Shown piece by piece: positions 9,474 to 19,600 of a stretch of DNA of 64,000 nt. A program made the position numbers and the translations under genes. Position 1 is the first letter of the stretch; every line of letters begins with the position of its first letter. This DNA comes from Elymus sibiricus. Its lineage: Eukaryota > Streptophyta > Magnoliopsida > Poales > Poaceae. The DNA lies in the NCBI GenBank assembly GCA_039707655.1, contig CM077672.1:456174390-456238389 (forward strand), given 5' to 3'. A model generated the notes under the pieces. The model had not been told where the DNA came from and did no database searches. It saw only the letters and a list, made by a program, of their open reading frames with translations.

Positions 9474-10122
9474 TGGAAGCACCGCACATCGCACGAATAC
9501 TCTCCATTGACGTCATGACAAATATCATCTGAACCTATATATCAAAACCCTTATTAAATGGTTTGGCTTCGATGACTCGTTACTTCTCCATCGCACGAAT
9601 ACTCTCCATTTCCAAAAAGAAAGAAGAAGCAAATTCAACGATAATCACATATTTTATACACTCCTCAGGTCTTAGCTAGCTGCTTTAACAATTATATCAC
9701 TTTATCTACCAAAATTGCGTCTTTCACACGAACCCACAGTCCGCTGTGCTTAGTTTTTGAACGTCAAGTCAAACAATTGTGTCATGCGTGCTTAATCTGA
9801 AGCAACGTACCCACCACCGGTGTGGAAGGGAGCCATTAATTGGAATCCGTGAGTTGGAACATTTATTTATTATTACTCCTCTTGTTCCATAATTATTGTC
9901 GTGGTTTTAGTTTACTCAACAAACAATGCATTATATTCCATGTTAATTCGCTGAACTAACGATCATGCATGCAAGGGGTGAACGATGTCATGTGGGGGAT
10001 GGCCCGGGAGATGCATTTTGTAGTCCGGCCGGGAACGCGCTTTCCTGTCCTCTTGCCGTTTGGTTGCTATCCAGATTCCTAAACTAAACCAAACTGCGTG
10101 GGAACTCTTGGGATCAACGGTT
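9474..10122. repeat. Old segmental duplication 2, first copy
   Basis: It aligns by eye with 11166-12852. Shared landmarks are AAATATCATCTGAACC, AGAAGAAGCAAATTCAACGA, GCGTCTTTCAC, GAACGTCAAGTCAA, GAAGCAACGT, ACCGGTGTGG, ACGATCATGC, GATGCATTTTGTA, GTCCTCTTGC, TTGCTATCCAGA and GCGTGGGAACTCTTGGGA. It preserves the empty sites of several retroposons present in the second copy. Confidence 0.75.
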
Positions 10123-10127
10123 CGATG

Positions 10128-10135
10128 GCATATCC
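10128..10135. promoter_or_regulatory. P1BS-like motif (GCATATCC)
   Basis: The sequence matches GNATATNC, the binding site of PHR transcription factors that switch on PHT1 genes in phosphate starvation. It lies about 1.7 kb upstream of the PHT1 start. Matches to this degenerate 8-mer are expected by chance in a window of this size, so the link is weak. Confidence 0.2.
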
Positions 10136-10349
10136 TGGAATCTTTTGACCCTAAAGTCTCCAGCGAAAGCGTGTCCCAGGAGGACGAGGTGACACACGTA
10201 GACAAATTTGACAACCTTTGTTTTGGCTCCTTGCAGAACATAAATGGTATTTTGGCGGCCGCGGTACCCATGATTATGTTTTAACTGGAGTCGAGACAAG
10301 ACTGATAAGCACGCTCTGCTAGAAAGAACGTGACTTCCTCTCGTTTCCT

Positions 10350-10930
10350 CCCCTAACCCTATGCGGCAGGGACAAAATTTTCACTTTGAACTTCACCGGC
10401 GATCCCGTGGATTTACCTTCCCTTTGCCTGCCTCTCCGGCTGCCAGCGGCGGGAGGGGAATCCCGGTGCCTCCGCTTGGGTTAGTAGTTTAGGTTAGAAT
10501 TTTTAGTCCTCGCAGGTGCGGCGTTCGGGCGGATGGCGGCGCTTCTTCTTCGAGTTTGTCCTCCGGGCTTCGATCTCCCTCGACTTCGTCCGTTTGGACG
10601 TAGTCAACGGAGCTTCGGCGTAGATTCCCGCCGTCTCCTTGGGGCAGTGAGGTTTGGGTTTCTCGTCATATCGCGAGATTTGGTGTCAGGTGCTTCAGAT
10701 CTATGCAAGGGTTCAACGGCGAGAAATGCGGCTCCAGGGCGCTGGTCCATAGGGGCACATGCACGAAGACTTCCCGGATGTCATCGACAAGGTCAAGCCA
10801 GTCGACAGCTTATTCTGATAGCTCGTTCGGTGGTCTCGAAATCTTCATGTAATTTTTATTATGTTTGACATACTTTGTACTTCCGGTGAACTTTTATAAT
10901 ATATTTGATTCTTTTCGAAAAAAAGACAAG
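10350..10930 (+). repeat. Retroposon-like unit ending in an A-rich tail
   Basis: A GC-rich body is followed by GGGCGCTGGTCC.TAGGGGC, a GTAATTTTTATTATGTTTGACATACTTTGTACTT-type tail and TTCGAAAAAAAG. The layout matches the unit at 11696-12335, which is more complete. The family is not named; the internal 111-codon frame at 10533-10868 is not convincing as a gene. Confidence 0.45.
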
Positions 10931-11087
10931 ATTTATAAAAAATAGAATGAATCCTAACAAAAAGTAAGATGTCTAGTGAGACAACATCACGAGACATGCC
11001 CAAAAACAAACATAAAAATTGATATATAACTCCTCAGAGGTGAATAGCCGGAGAGCATGCGGCCAAGCCAGGCCATATCCTGCTGCC

Positions 11088-11136
11088 TACATAGCGGATG
11101 TCCTGTTCAAAAAAAAAAAAATACATAGCGGATGTC
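11088..11136 (+). mobile_element. Footprint of a near-empty retroposition (A-tail only)
   Basis: The 15-bp direct repeat TACATAGCGGATGTC occurs at 11088-11102 and 11122-11136. Between the copies there are only 19 nt, CTGTTC followed by 13 A. This is what an extremely 5'-truncated LINE- or SINE-machinery insertion leaves behind. Confidence 0.7.
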
Positions 11137-11560
11137 ACTGCTATAAAAAAGACAAATTTAAACGCCAAGTTGGAAGCACACCGCAAAAAGACCCGCTCAG
11201 TATCCTTAGCCTTCATAGTCGTTGATGGCGGCATCATGAGAAATATCATCTGAACCCAACTATCAAAACTCACACCCATAAATAGTTTAGCTTCGATAAC
11301 GTCGTGACTCCGCCATAATTAACAAGCGAATTTAATGAGTTCAGAAAAGAAAAGAAGAAGCAAATTCAACGAATGTTGCATATTTTACACGCCTCAAGTC
11401 TTGGCCGCTTTAACAATCCTCGTGCTCACTTTGTCCGCCAAAAATGCGTCTTTCACCTACAGTTGGCCATGTTTAGTTTTAGAACGTCAAGTCAAGCACG
11501 GTCAACTGTGTCAAGCGTGCCATAATTTGAAGCAACGTGCCTACCTACCGGTGTGGGAGG

Positions 11561-11659
11561 AGAGAAATTGGTATCGATAGGTGTCTCACCCTCTTCTTCT
11601 TTCAATATAAGATACGCATACTCATGTTTATTCTAGAAAAAGAGAAATTGGTATTGATA
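11561..11659 (+). mobile_element. Short retroposed insertion, 61 nt, with 19-bp target repeats
   Basis: AGAGAAATTGGTATCGATA (11561-11579) is repeated with one mismatch at 11641-11659. The 61 nt between end in TCTAGAAAA, an A-rich tail. The first copy of the duplication lacks the insertion at the matching place (about 9835-9855). Confidence 0.7.
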
Positions 11660-11695
11660 AGTTGCGACATTTATTTCTTATTACGCAGCCGCCTC

Positions 11696-12335
11696 TCTCA
11701 AAAAAGCCTAGGGTTTCCTCTGCCTCCCGTTGGCGTCGCCGCCGGTCCGCCTCGTCTCCGGTGGCTTTAGGGCCATGGCGGCGTGGTGGATCCCGACCCT
11801 TGCCGGTGGGAGGGCTCCGTCTTTAGATGTTCCTTCGAATTTTTTTAGGATTTGTGTCTTGCTCAGAAAGACGAGACGGCGGCGCCTCCCTGAAAATGAA
11901 ATAAAGTTCTCCCCGCCTAGCCCCCGTCCCGGTGGTGCGTCTAGCATCGTCGGTGGGCGTGTGGAGATGTGTCTCCGACGGATCTGTCCTTCGTGAATTT
12001 GCTCGGATCTGGTTGTAGTTCGTCTACGTTCGTGCGTCTTCAAGTTGGATCCTTCCGATCTACGCTACTCTTCAACGGCGGCGGTTGTTGTTCTGGTGCG
12101 CTGGTCCTATGGGGCCTTAGCACGACGAATTCCCGACTTTCTACTACAACAAGTTTTGCCCGGCTCCGGTAAGGGAGGGGTGATGACGGCGGCGCGCCTT
12201 TGGCTCGCTTCAGTGCTTGTAATCGTCGCTAGGTGGTCTACGGATCTGGATGTAAATTTTATTATTTCTGATGTTCATTGTACTGTCATGATTGAGGACG
12301 AATAAATCGAAAGTTTTCTCAGAAAAAAAGAAGAA
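11696..12335 (+). mobile_element. Non-LTR retroposon-like unit with A-rich tail
   Basis: It begins AGCCTAGGGTTTCCTCTGCC, continues with GC-rich DNA, then GCGCTGGTCCTATGGGGC, and ends GGACGAATAAATCGAAAG with an A-rich tail. It is absent from the paralogous segment around 9885. The AATAAA-like signal and A tail fit a retroposed transcript. Target repeats are not clear. Confidence 0.55.
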
Positions 12336-12418
12336 ATAATGCAAAATATATCCTAATAATTAAACCAACGATCATGCAAGGGGTGAAAGTTGTTATTGGG
12401 GGATGGAAGATGCATTTT

Positions 12419-12737
12419 TTTAGAAGCACAATACAGAAGCAGACGCTCACATACATGCACGCACAGTCACCCATATGAACGCGCGCGCGCACACACGCTG
12501 CTCCTATGAACACCTTTGAGAGACTGAGCTAACAAATATTAAGATTGACGAAGTCATCATAGACTCTTCGTAGTTGACGGGCACACAATACCGCAATGAA
12601 CGAATATCGCTGGAAAGCCTGGAATTAATACAGTAAACTACGACCATCTGTGTTAAGTCTAGGAATTGAGCTCGGGTGAGCAGATTCCATCACAGTCAAC
12701 CTAGTCATGTGAGCTTTTCTCAACTTACGATGAAAGG
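12419..12737 (-). mobile_element. tRNA-derived SINE, 319 bp
   Basis: Target repeats TGCATTTT flank it (12411-12418 and 12738-12745), and the first copy of the duplication shows the empty site GATGCATTTTGTAG (about 10010-10023). The T-run at the left is the poly(A) end, so it lies on the minus strand. Near its 5' end the minus strand reads GAGCTCAATTCCTAG, close to a Pol III box B. The middle holds a (GC)n/(AC)n tract. Confidence 0.75.
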
Positions 12738-12852
12738 TGCATTTTGTAATCATTCGGGAACACGCTTTCATGTCCTCTTGCATTTTGTTTGCTATCCAGA
12801 GATCACTAAACTAAACATGAGACGCAACTGCGTGGGAACTCTTGGGATCAAC

Positions 12853-13130
12853 TTTTTTTTTTTTGAGAAACAACAATTACAACGTGGACACACACACTCA
12901 CACAACAAACACACACGTGCGCGCGCACACACACAACTCCTATTGAAGACTGGATCAAAGTTACGGAGCTTGAAGATTGAAGAAGTCACCATGAGCGCCT
13001 TGCTATCGACGAAAACATCACCTCCCACTGAAAGAATAATCTCCATTAGTGAGACAACAAAGCGTCAAACCTGGGATTTGGTCTCTAGTGGGGTGGGGGA
13101 TTGGGCTAAACTCTCGTCCACGTACGGGAG
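12853..13130 (-). mobile_element. Second tRNA-derived SINE of the same kind
   Basis: A 12-T run (12853-12864) marks its poly(A) end. The body again has GC/AC alternation, then a TGGATCAAAGTTACGGAGCTT..GAAGAAGTCACCAT block resembling the first SINE. The minus strand near its head reads GAGACCAAATCCCAGG, a box-B-like sequence. The right boundary is approximate and the target repeat was not found. Confidence 0.65.
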
Positions 13131-13220
13131 GCAGCCCCAACCCCAAAGGCGATCTAGGGTTCCTCCACCACCATCACCCTCCTCGGCTGGTAGACCGCCG
13201 ACCTCCTCCTCTCCCGCCGG
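13131..13220 (+). repeat. Left part of a GC-rich retroposon-like unit split by a solo LTR
   Basis: GATCTAGGGTTCCTCCACC and following pyrimidine-rich DNA resemble the start of the unit at 11696. It continues at 14763 after the LTR, with GCCGG duplicated on both sides. Confidence 0.45.
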
Positions 13221-14762
13221 TGATACGTCTCAAACGTATCTATAATTTTTAATTATTAAATGCTATTATGTTATCATTTTTATAGCAACTTATATTATTT
13301 GTATGGACTAATCTATTAATTTAGTGCCCAATGTTAGTTCCTATTTTCTGCTTGTTTTTGGTTTCGCGGGAAATCAATATCTACGGAGGTCGAAATACGT
13401 TGCCGATTTAATACGATTATTTTGGGCAACAAGAAACACTGGAAGCTTCGGGAAGCGTCGAGGGGACCCACCAATCAGCCACAAGGGCAGGTGGTGTGGC
13501 CAGGGGGTGGCCGCGCCACCTGACTTTGTGGGCCCCCTGGTTACCGACTTGCCCTGATTCCATCGCCATAAAATCCTATAAATACTTAAACATCCGTCGT
13601 TCCTCTAGAAGAATTTCATCGCTGTCGCAACCCTCTGTTCCGAAGAGATCTCATCTTGAGCCCTGTTCTGAAGCCCTGGTGGAGGGGGAAGTCATTGGAG
13701 GAGGCCTCTTCATCAACCTTGCTACCTCCATGACTATGTGTGAGTAGTTCCTTCAGGGCCTACGGGTCCATAGTAGTAGCTAGATGGTTCTCTCTCTCTT
13801 TTTGGATCTTCAATGACATGTTCCCCTTCTTCCTTGTGTGATTGGGATCAATCCGACATAATTTTGCGGTGTGTTTGTTGGGACATGATGAACTGTGAGT
13901 TTATGATCAGATTGTTCATTGAATCATATTGAATTTTTTGAAGTTTCGTTGATGTATAATTAAGTATCTATGTATGCTTTCTGATCTATTTGTCTTCTCT
14001 GGCCAAGGTTGATTGGTAGATCAATAGGGGGAGTGGTGCATAGTAGTGGGTTCAATCTTGCGGTGCTCTATATCCTAGTGACAGAATGGGGGCAAGACAC
14101 GTATTTATATTATTGCCACTAAGGATAAAATGACGGGGTTTGATCTTTTTGCTAGATTTCTTCCTGTCTACATTATGTCATCTTGCTTATTGCGTTACTC
14201 TGTTTATTGAAAACTTAATACTTTGAGATGCATGCTGGATAGCGATCTTGGGATGGAGTAATAATAGTAGATGCAGTTGGATTAACGGTCTACTAGTCAC
14301 AGACGTAATGCCTATATGAGATTATGCCATGAATGATCATATTTATAATCGTTACTATTCTTGTCAATTGTTCAACTGTAATTTGTTACCATGTCGTTTG
14401 CCTTCTTTTGAGAGAGAGATACCTCTAATGAACCTATGGCCCCCGGGTCTATTCTTCGATCAATACAAACTCCTACAAAATTACCTCTTTACTATTTGCC
14501 TTTACTCTTTGTTGTACCACTACCATTATTTATCTATTTACTTTTAACCTTGTAGCTATCAAGAGAAGGGGCTTGACAACCCTCTTGCCAAGTTGGGTGC
14601 AAGTATTTTATTTTGTGTGTGTGCAGATACTGCTTATCTTGTCAGCTTGTTGATTCCTACTGGTTCGATTAAACCTTGGTTCTAACTGAGGGAAATACTT
14701 TGCCTATGTGCTACATCACCCTTCTTCTTTAGCGAAACCCAACAACTCCTACGGGAGTAGCA
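13221..14762 (+). mobile_element. Solo LTR, Athila-like, diverged relative of A/F/G
   Basis: The LTR starts TGATACGTCTCAAACGTATC and ends ..GGGAGTAGCA, 1542 bp, flanked by GCCGG at 13216-13220 and 14763-14767. Its sequence follows the LTRs of F and G throughout but is clearly more diverged. TATAAATA at 13577-13584 is the likely promoter. Just upstream is a 23-nt imperfect inverted repeat (13480-13502 / 13508-13530). No internal sequence remains, so it formed by LTR-LTR recombination. Confidence 0.9.
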
Positions 14763-15180
14763 GCCGGTTCTATCGGTGGTGATGTGCAGGGTGGCCCCAA
14801 TCTGCCGGTGGGAGCCGTAGTTTCCTCCATCTTGGGGCATTAGGTAGATCTCCGCTTGTCCATCGCTTCGGCCCTTTCGACGACTATGGTGGCAGTGGTG
14901 CTTTCTCCTACTTGTTCTCCATCCTAGGTGACGAATGCACCATCGGATCTAGGGACGAGATTGAGTGGACGGTTCTTGACTGTCTGCAACTTCGACCATT
15001 CCGGCGGTGGTTGCTGCGGTGTTTAATAAAACCTCCTCCAACTTCGGCGGTGCGTGCGCCATTTAATCCAGCGACGAAATCGGGTGGACAAGTTTGCCTT
15101 TCTCTCTGTGGAAACAGGGGGAGTTGGATGTGTCTTCGTCAGCTCGGTGCTGCTTTGACATTAACGACACCAATCTAGTT
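14763..15180 (+). repeat. Right part of the split retroposon-like unit
   Basis: It resumes after the solo LTR with GCCGGTTCTATCGGTGG. It is GC-rich with an 88-codon frame of no known family. Its relation to the 11696 unit is by layout rather than close identity. Confidence 0.35.
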
Positions 15181-15895
15181 TTCGTCGACTCAGACGAATG
15201 TCTACGTATAATCGTTCCAGTATGATCTACTTCTTTGGGTGTGGAGCCTTAAGGGTCAACGACAACAGACTTTCTGGCTGTGCCTACGTGGATACTTGTA
15301 TTTTGAGAATCACTGTGGGAGTTCTCCCACCTGAATATATTGTTCGAAAAGCAGCCAAAGCCAATAGTCACCCCTTAGGCTTTGGCTGATCTAGTTTATA
15401 AGGAAAACCAGATCAAAAATCTAAACAAGTTGGCCCCGTTTTTGAGGGAAATCGAACCGAAAACCATACAAGTAGCAAGGAGAAAAGAAGATGAGAGAAA
15501 GAAAAGAGAAAAAACGAACAACGAGGACAAGGCAAGCCTAGCTCGCGTACAAAAGGACCATCGACATCAAAGCCACAAGTACATGCGGGGTGTCGTCGAG
15601 GGATCACAATACCAGACTTTGCAAGTAGCCTAACGTACCACAAAGGCGTGTGTATTAAGCCACACGGTGCAAATCAGAAGCATCAACGAATCAATGAGTG
15701 CAACTGAACATCAACCTTGACAAGGAGCTCTGCCATGAAAATTCGTAACGATTAGCAAGTTGGGGAGGTATCTTGTGCCATCAATGAGCAAAGATGAACC
15801 GAGACATCACCAAGAGCACAAAAGCTCACCGCAGCACAATTACAGTTGCTACTTGTAGTCTGTCACTCAGTTTATTTTCCATAATAAGTTATGTA
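15181..15895. other. Non-coding region with two small hairpins
   Basis: GTGGGAGTTCTCCCAC (15316-15331) is a tight palindrome. CAGCCAAAGCC (15352-15362) is inverted at 15378-15388 with a 15-nt loop. The 83-codon frame at 15382-15633 is lysine-rich and low complexity; no gene is recognised. Confidence 0.4.
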
Positions 15896-15982
15896 GGAGA
15901 GATGGCCGAGCGGTTCAAGGCGTAGCATTGGAACTGCTATGTAGACTTTTGTTTACCAAGGGTTCGAATCCCTCTCTTTCCG
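15896..15982 (+). tRNA. trnS-GGA: Plastid-type tRNA-Ser (GGA), nuclear copy
   Basis: The 87-bp sequence begins GGAGAGATGGCCGAGCGG and ends GGGTTCGAATCCCTCTCTTTCCG. Acceptor ends pair (GGAGAGA with TCTTTCC, one mismatch), the T arm GGGTTCGAATCCC is intact, the variable arm is long as in serine tRNAs, and the anticodon GGA is at 15930-15932. It matches plastid trnS-GGA as I remember it, with a few A-for-G changes typical of decaying nuclear copies. It has no CCA end and is unlikely to be used in the nucleus. Confidence 0.85.
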
Positions 15983-16099
15983 TTTTTCTTAATTCATCAA
16001 CGTTAAGGATCACAATGTATCAAATCAAATAACAATTTATTCCAGCAATAATATCTTATATTAAGTCGACAGATAAGTCACCCTTACTGTCCCTTTACA

Positions 16100-16133
16100 G
16101 AACCGTACATGAGATTTTCACCTCATACGGCTC
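16100..16133 (-). ncRNA. Group II intron domain V (plastid remnant)
   Basis: The minus strand reads GAGCCGTATGAGGTG..ATCTCATGTACGGTTC, which folds into the standard 34-nt domain V with the AGC catalytic triad near its base. The flanking domain VI-like sequence ends near 16065. It is a fragment in nuclear DNA and cannot splice on its own. Confidence 0.75.
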
Positions 16134-16370
16134 CTCGGTCAATTCTTTCGAAGGGATCCTTTTCCTCGTTCGAGAGTCTCCGCCCTTCTTCCACTCCGTC
16201 CCGAAGACTAACTAAGACCAATTGAGTCACGTTTTCATGTTCTAATTGAACACTTTCCATTTATGATATGATTAAAGGAGAAGATTGTTCTTTTACCAAA
16301 CATATGCAGATCAAATCACGTCTTATAATAAGAAGAAATCTTTCTCGGTATCAATCCCCTTGCCCCTCGG

Positions 16371-17779
16371 AGAGGATGATGCAGTACAGTAGAGATAAGT
16401 ATTTCCCTCAGTTAAGAACCAAGGTTATCAATCCAGTAGGAGAACCAAGCAAAATTTCGTTAAGCGCACCTGCACACAGAAGAGCAAACACTTGCACCCA
16501 ACGCAAATAAGAGGGTTGTCAATCCTCTTAGCGGTTACTTGTAAGGATTAAATCTTATCGAGGTAAATAGATAAACTAAAATACTAATAAAAATAAAAAT
16601 AAATAAATTGCAGCAAGGTATTTTTGGGTTTTTTATTTGATAAAGATAGACCCGGGGACCATAGTTTTCACTAGAGGCTTCTCTCTTGAGCACATAAACA
16701 TACGGTGGGTAAACAAATTACTGTTGGGCAATTGATAGAAAAGCAAATAATTATGACGGATTCATGGCAATGATCATGTATATAGGCATCACGTCTGAGA
16801 CAAGTAGACCGACTCCTGCCTGCATCTACTACTATTACTCCACCCATCGACCGCTATCCAGCATGCATCTAGGGTATTAAGTATGAAACAGAGTAACGCC
16901 TTAAGCAAGATGGCATGATGTAGAGAAGCAAATTCAAGCAATATGAATAAACCCCATCTTTTTATCCTTAATGGCAACAATACAAATACGTGTCATGTCC
17001 CCTTCTGTCACTAGGATTGAGCACCGCAAGATTGAACCCATCACAAAGCACCTCTCCCATTGCAAGATAAATCAATCTAGTAGGCCAAACTAAACCGATA
17101 GATCGGAGAGAAATACAAACCTATAACAATCATGCATAAAAGAGTTCAGAGAAGACTCAAATATTTCTCATGAATAATATGATCATAAACTCACAATTCA
17201 TCGGATCCCAACAAACACACCACAAAAGAAGATTACATCGGATAGAACTCCAAGAACATCAAGGAGAACAATGTATTGAAGATCAAAGAGAGAGAAGAAG
17301 CCATCTAGCTACTAGCTATGGACCCGTAGGTCTGTGGTAAACTACTCACACATCATCGGAAGGGCAGCAAGGTTGATGTAGAAGCCCTCCGTGATCGATT
17401 CCCCCTCCGGCAGAGTACTAGAAAAGGCCTCCAGATGGGATCGCGGAAGAACAGAGGCTTGCGGCGGCGGAAAGGTTTTTTCTCCTGGCTCTCTGGGGGT
17501 TTCCCAATATTTGTGAATTTATAGAAGTGGAATTAGGTCAAACGGAGTCACGTGGGCCCCACAAGGCAGCACGACGCCCCCCCGGGGTGCGCCCTGGTGC
17601 CTTGTGAAGCCTTCGTGAGGCTTCTGGCCTCCTCCCGAAGCTTCCAAGGTTTCTTTTGTCCAGAAAAAAATCTCCAAAAAGTTTCGTGGCATTTGGACTT
17701 CATTTGGTACTGTTTCTCTGAAAAGCCAAAAACAAGCAGAAAACAGCAACTGGCACTGGGCACTAGGTTAATAGGTTAG
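16371..17779 (-). repeat. Element A, 3' LTR, outer part (truncated)
   Basis: Reverse-oriented LTR of the family TGATACGTCTCC..; the missing first 99 bp of the LTR lie at 24440-24538, separated by element F. About 45 bp at the LTR's 3' end are lost where plastid DNA begins. The landmarks match F and G along the whole length. Confidence 0.88.
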
Positions 17780-19350
17780 TGATACGTCTCCAATGCATCT
17801 ATAATTTTTGATTGTTCCATGCTGTAATATTATCAATCTTGGATGTTTTTATATACATTTACAACAATTATATATCATTTTTTGGGACTAACCTATTAAC
17901 TTAGTGCCTAGTGCCAGTTGCTGTTTTCTGCCTGTTTTTGGTTTTCCAGAATATCAGTACCAAACGAAGTCCAAATGCAACGAAACCTTTTGGAGATTTT
18001 TTTCTGGACAAGATAAACACTAGAAGCTTCGGGAGGAGGCCAGAAGACCCTGGAGGTGGCCACGAGCCACCAGGGCGCGCCTGGGAGGGGGGGGCAGGCG
18101 CGCCCTGGTGCCTCATGGGCCCACCTCTGACTATTTTGACCTAATTCCATCACTATAAATTCCCAAAAATCGGTTAACCAACTAGGGAGTTGAAGAAATA
18201 CTTTTTCCACCGCCGCAAGCTTCTGTTCTTGAGGGATCCCTTCTGGAGGCCTTTTCCGGTACTCCGCCGGAGGGGGAATCGATCACGGAGGGGCTCTACA
18301 TCAACCTTGATGCCCTTCCGATGATGCGTGAGTAGTTTACCACAGACCTTCGGGTCCATAGTTAGTAGCTAGATGGCTTCTTCTCTCTTTTTGATCTTCA
18401 ATACAATGTTCTCTTCGATGTTCTTGGAGTTCTATCCGATGTAATCACTTTTTGCGGTGTGTTTGTTGGGATCCGATGAATTGTGAGTTTATGATCAGAT
18501 TATCCATGAATATTATTTGAGTTTTCTCTGAACTCTTTTATGCATGATTATTATAGCTTCGTATTTCTTCTCCGATCTATTGATTTGGTTTGGCCAACTA
18601 GATTGATTTATCTTGCCATGTGAAGAGGTGCTTTGTAATGGGTTCGATCTTGCGGTGCTCAATCCCAGTGACAGAAAGGGACATGACACGTATGTATCAT
18701 TGCTATTAAGGGTAAAAAGATGGGGTTTATTCATATGTGAGTTTACTTTGTCTACATCATGTCATCTTGCTTAAGGCGTTACTCCGTTCTTTATGGACTT
18801 AATACACTAGATGCATGCTGGATAGCGGTCGATATGTGGAGTAATAGTAGTAGATGCAGGCAGGAGTCGGTCTACTTGTCTCGGACGTGATGCCTATATA
18901 CATGATCATTGCCTTGGATATCGTCATGATTATTTGGTTTTCTATCAATTGCCCAACAGTAATTTGTTCACCCACCGTATGCTATTTTTATGAGAGAAGC
19001 CTCTAGTGAAAACTATGCCCCCCGGGTCTACTCCTATCAAATTACTAAAACCCTCAAAATACTTGCTGCAATTTTATCTTATTTATTTTATTTTGTATTT
19101 TTGTTTGATCTATTTATCTATCACCATACAATTTAATCTTGCAATTAACCACCGAGGGATTGACAACCCCTTGTTTGCGTTGGGTGCAAGGATTTGTTGT
19201 TTTGTGTGCAGGTGCTGCTAACGAGGTGTTGCGTGATTCTCCTACTAGATTGATAACCTTGGTTTCATAACTGAGGGAAATACTTATCTCTACTATACTG
19301 CATCATCCCTTCCTCTTCAGGGAAAAAACCAACGCAGATCACAAGTAGCA
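17780..19350 (+). repeat. Element F, 5' LTR (1571 bp)
   Basis: TGATACGTCTCCAATGCATC .. ACAAGTAGCA. A TATA box TATAAAT is at 18154-18160, about 36 bp after a GC-rich hairpin (arms 18061-18083 and 18095-18117, 21 of 23 positions pairing). Confidence 0.92.
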
Positions 19351-19361
19351 GGAAGAATTTC

Positions 19362-19380
19362 TGGCGCCGTTGCTGGGGAG
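19362..19380 (+). other. Element F primer-binding site
   Basis: TGGCGCCGTTGCTGGGGAG lies 11 nt past the 5' LTR. It is the type of site usually assigned to tRNA-Asp in Athila-like elements. Confidence 0.8.
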
Positions 19381-19600
19381 ACATCATCAACATCTATCAA
19401 GTACCTACGCATAAAACTTACATCTCCTTGCATTTATTTTATTTGCCTCTCGTTTTCATCTCCCCCACTTCTAAAAAGTTTTTAGAAAAATACAAAAATA
19501 TTTTCCGTTTGCCTTTTTCTTGTTTGTTTTTTCTTTTGCTTGCTTTTATTGCCATGTCAGCACACAAGAACAGAAAGTAAAACAAAAATTTGAGATCACT

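Larger units (their letters stand above)
11166..12852. repeat. Old segmental duplication 2, second copy
   Basis: It is the counterpart of 9474-10122, extended to 1.7 kb by insertions: a 61-nt retroposed piece (11580-11640), a poly(A)-tailed unit (11696-12335) and a SINE (12419-12737). Homology ends at the T-run that starts the second SINE (12853). Confidence 0.75.
15896..16368. other. Nuclear insertion of plastid DNA (NUPT), rearranged
   Basis: Beyond trnS-GGA the segment holds a group II intron fragment on the minus strand, with the 34-nt domain V hairpin at 16100-16133 (minus strand GAGCCGTA..TACGGTTC). In grass plastomes trnS-GGA lies between ycf3 and rps4, and a domain V should not directly follow trnS, so two plastid pieces seem to be joined. 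The intron is probably from ycf3 or rps12; I cannot decide. The right end abuts a truncated LTR at about 16369. Confidence 0.75.

Noticed and set aside
9097..9528. A 143-codon minus-strand frame near the PHT1 promoter
   Set aside because: Several frames of similar size overlap on both strands, none with a known domain; it looks like decayed repeat.
12895..12936. Alternating purine-pyrimidine (GC/AC) tract as a Z-DNA regulatory site
   Set aside because: It is part of the SINE body and recurs in the other SINE at about 12480; no evidence of a regulatory role.
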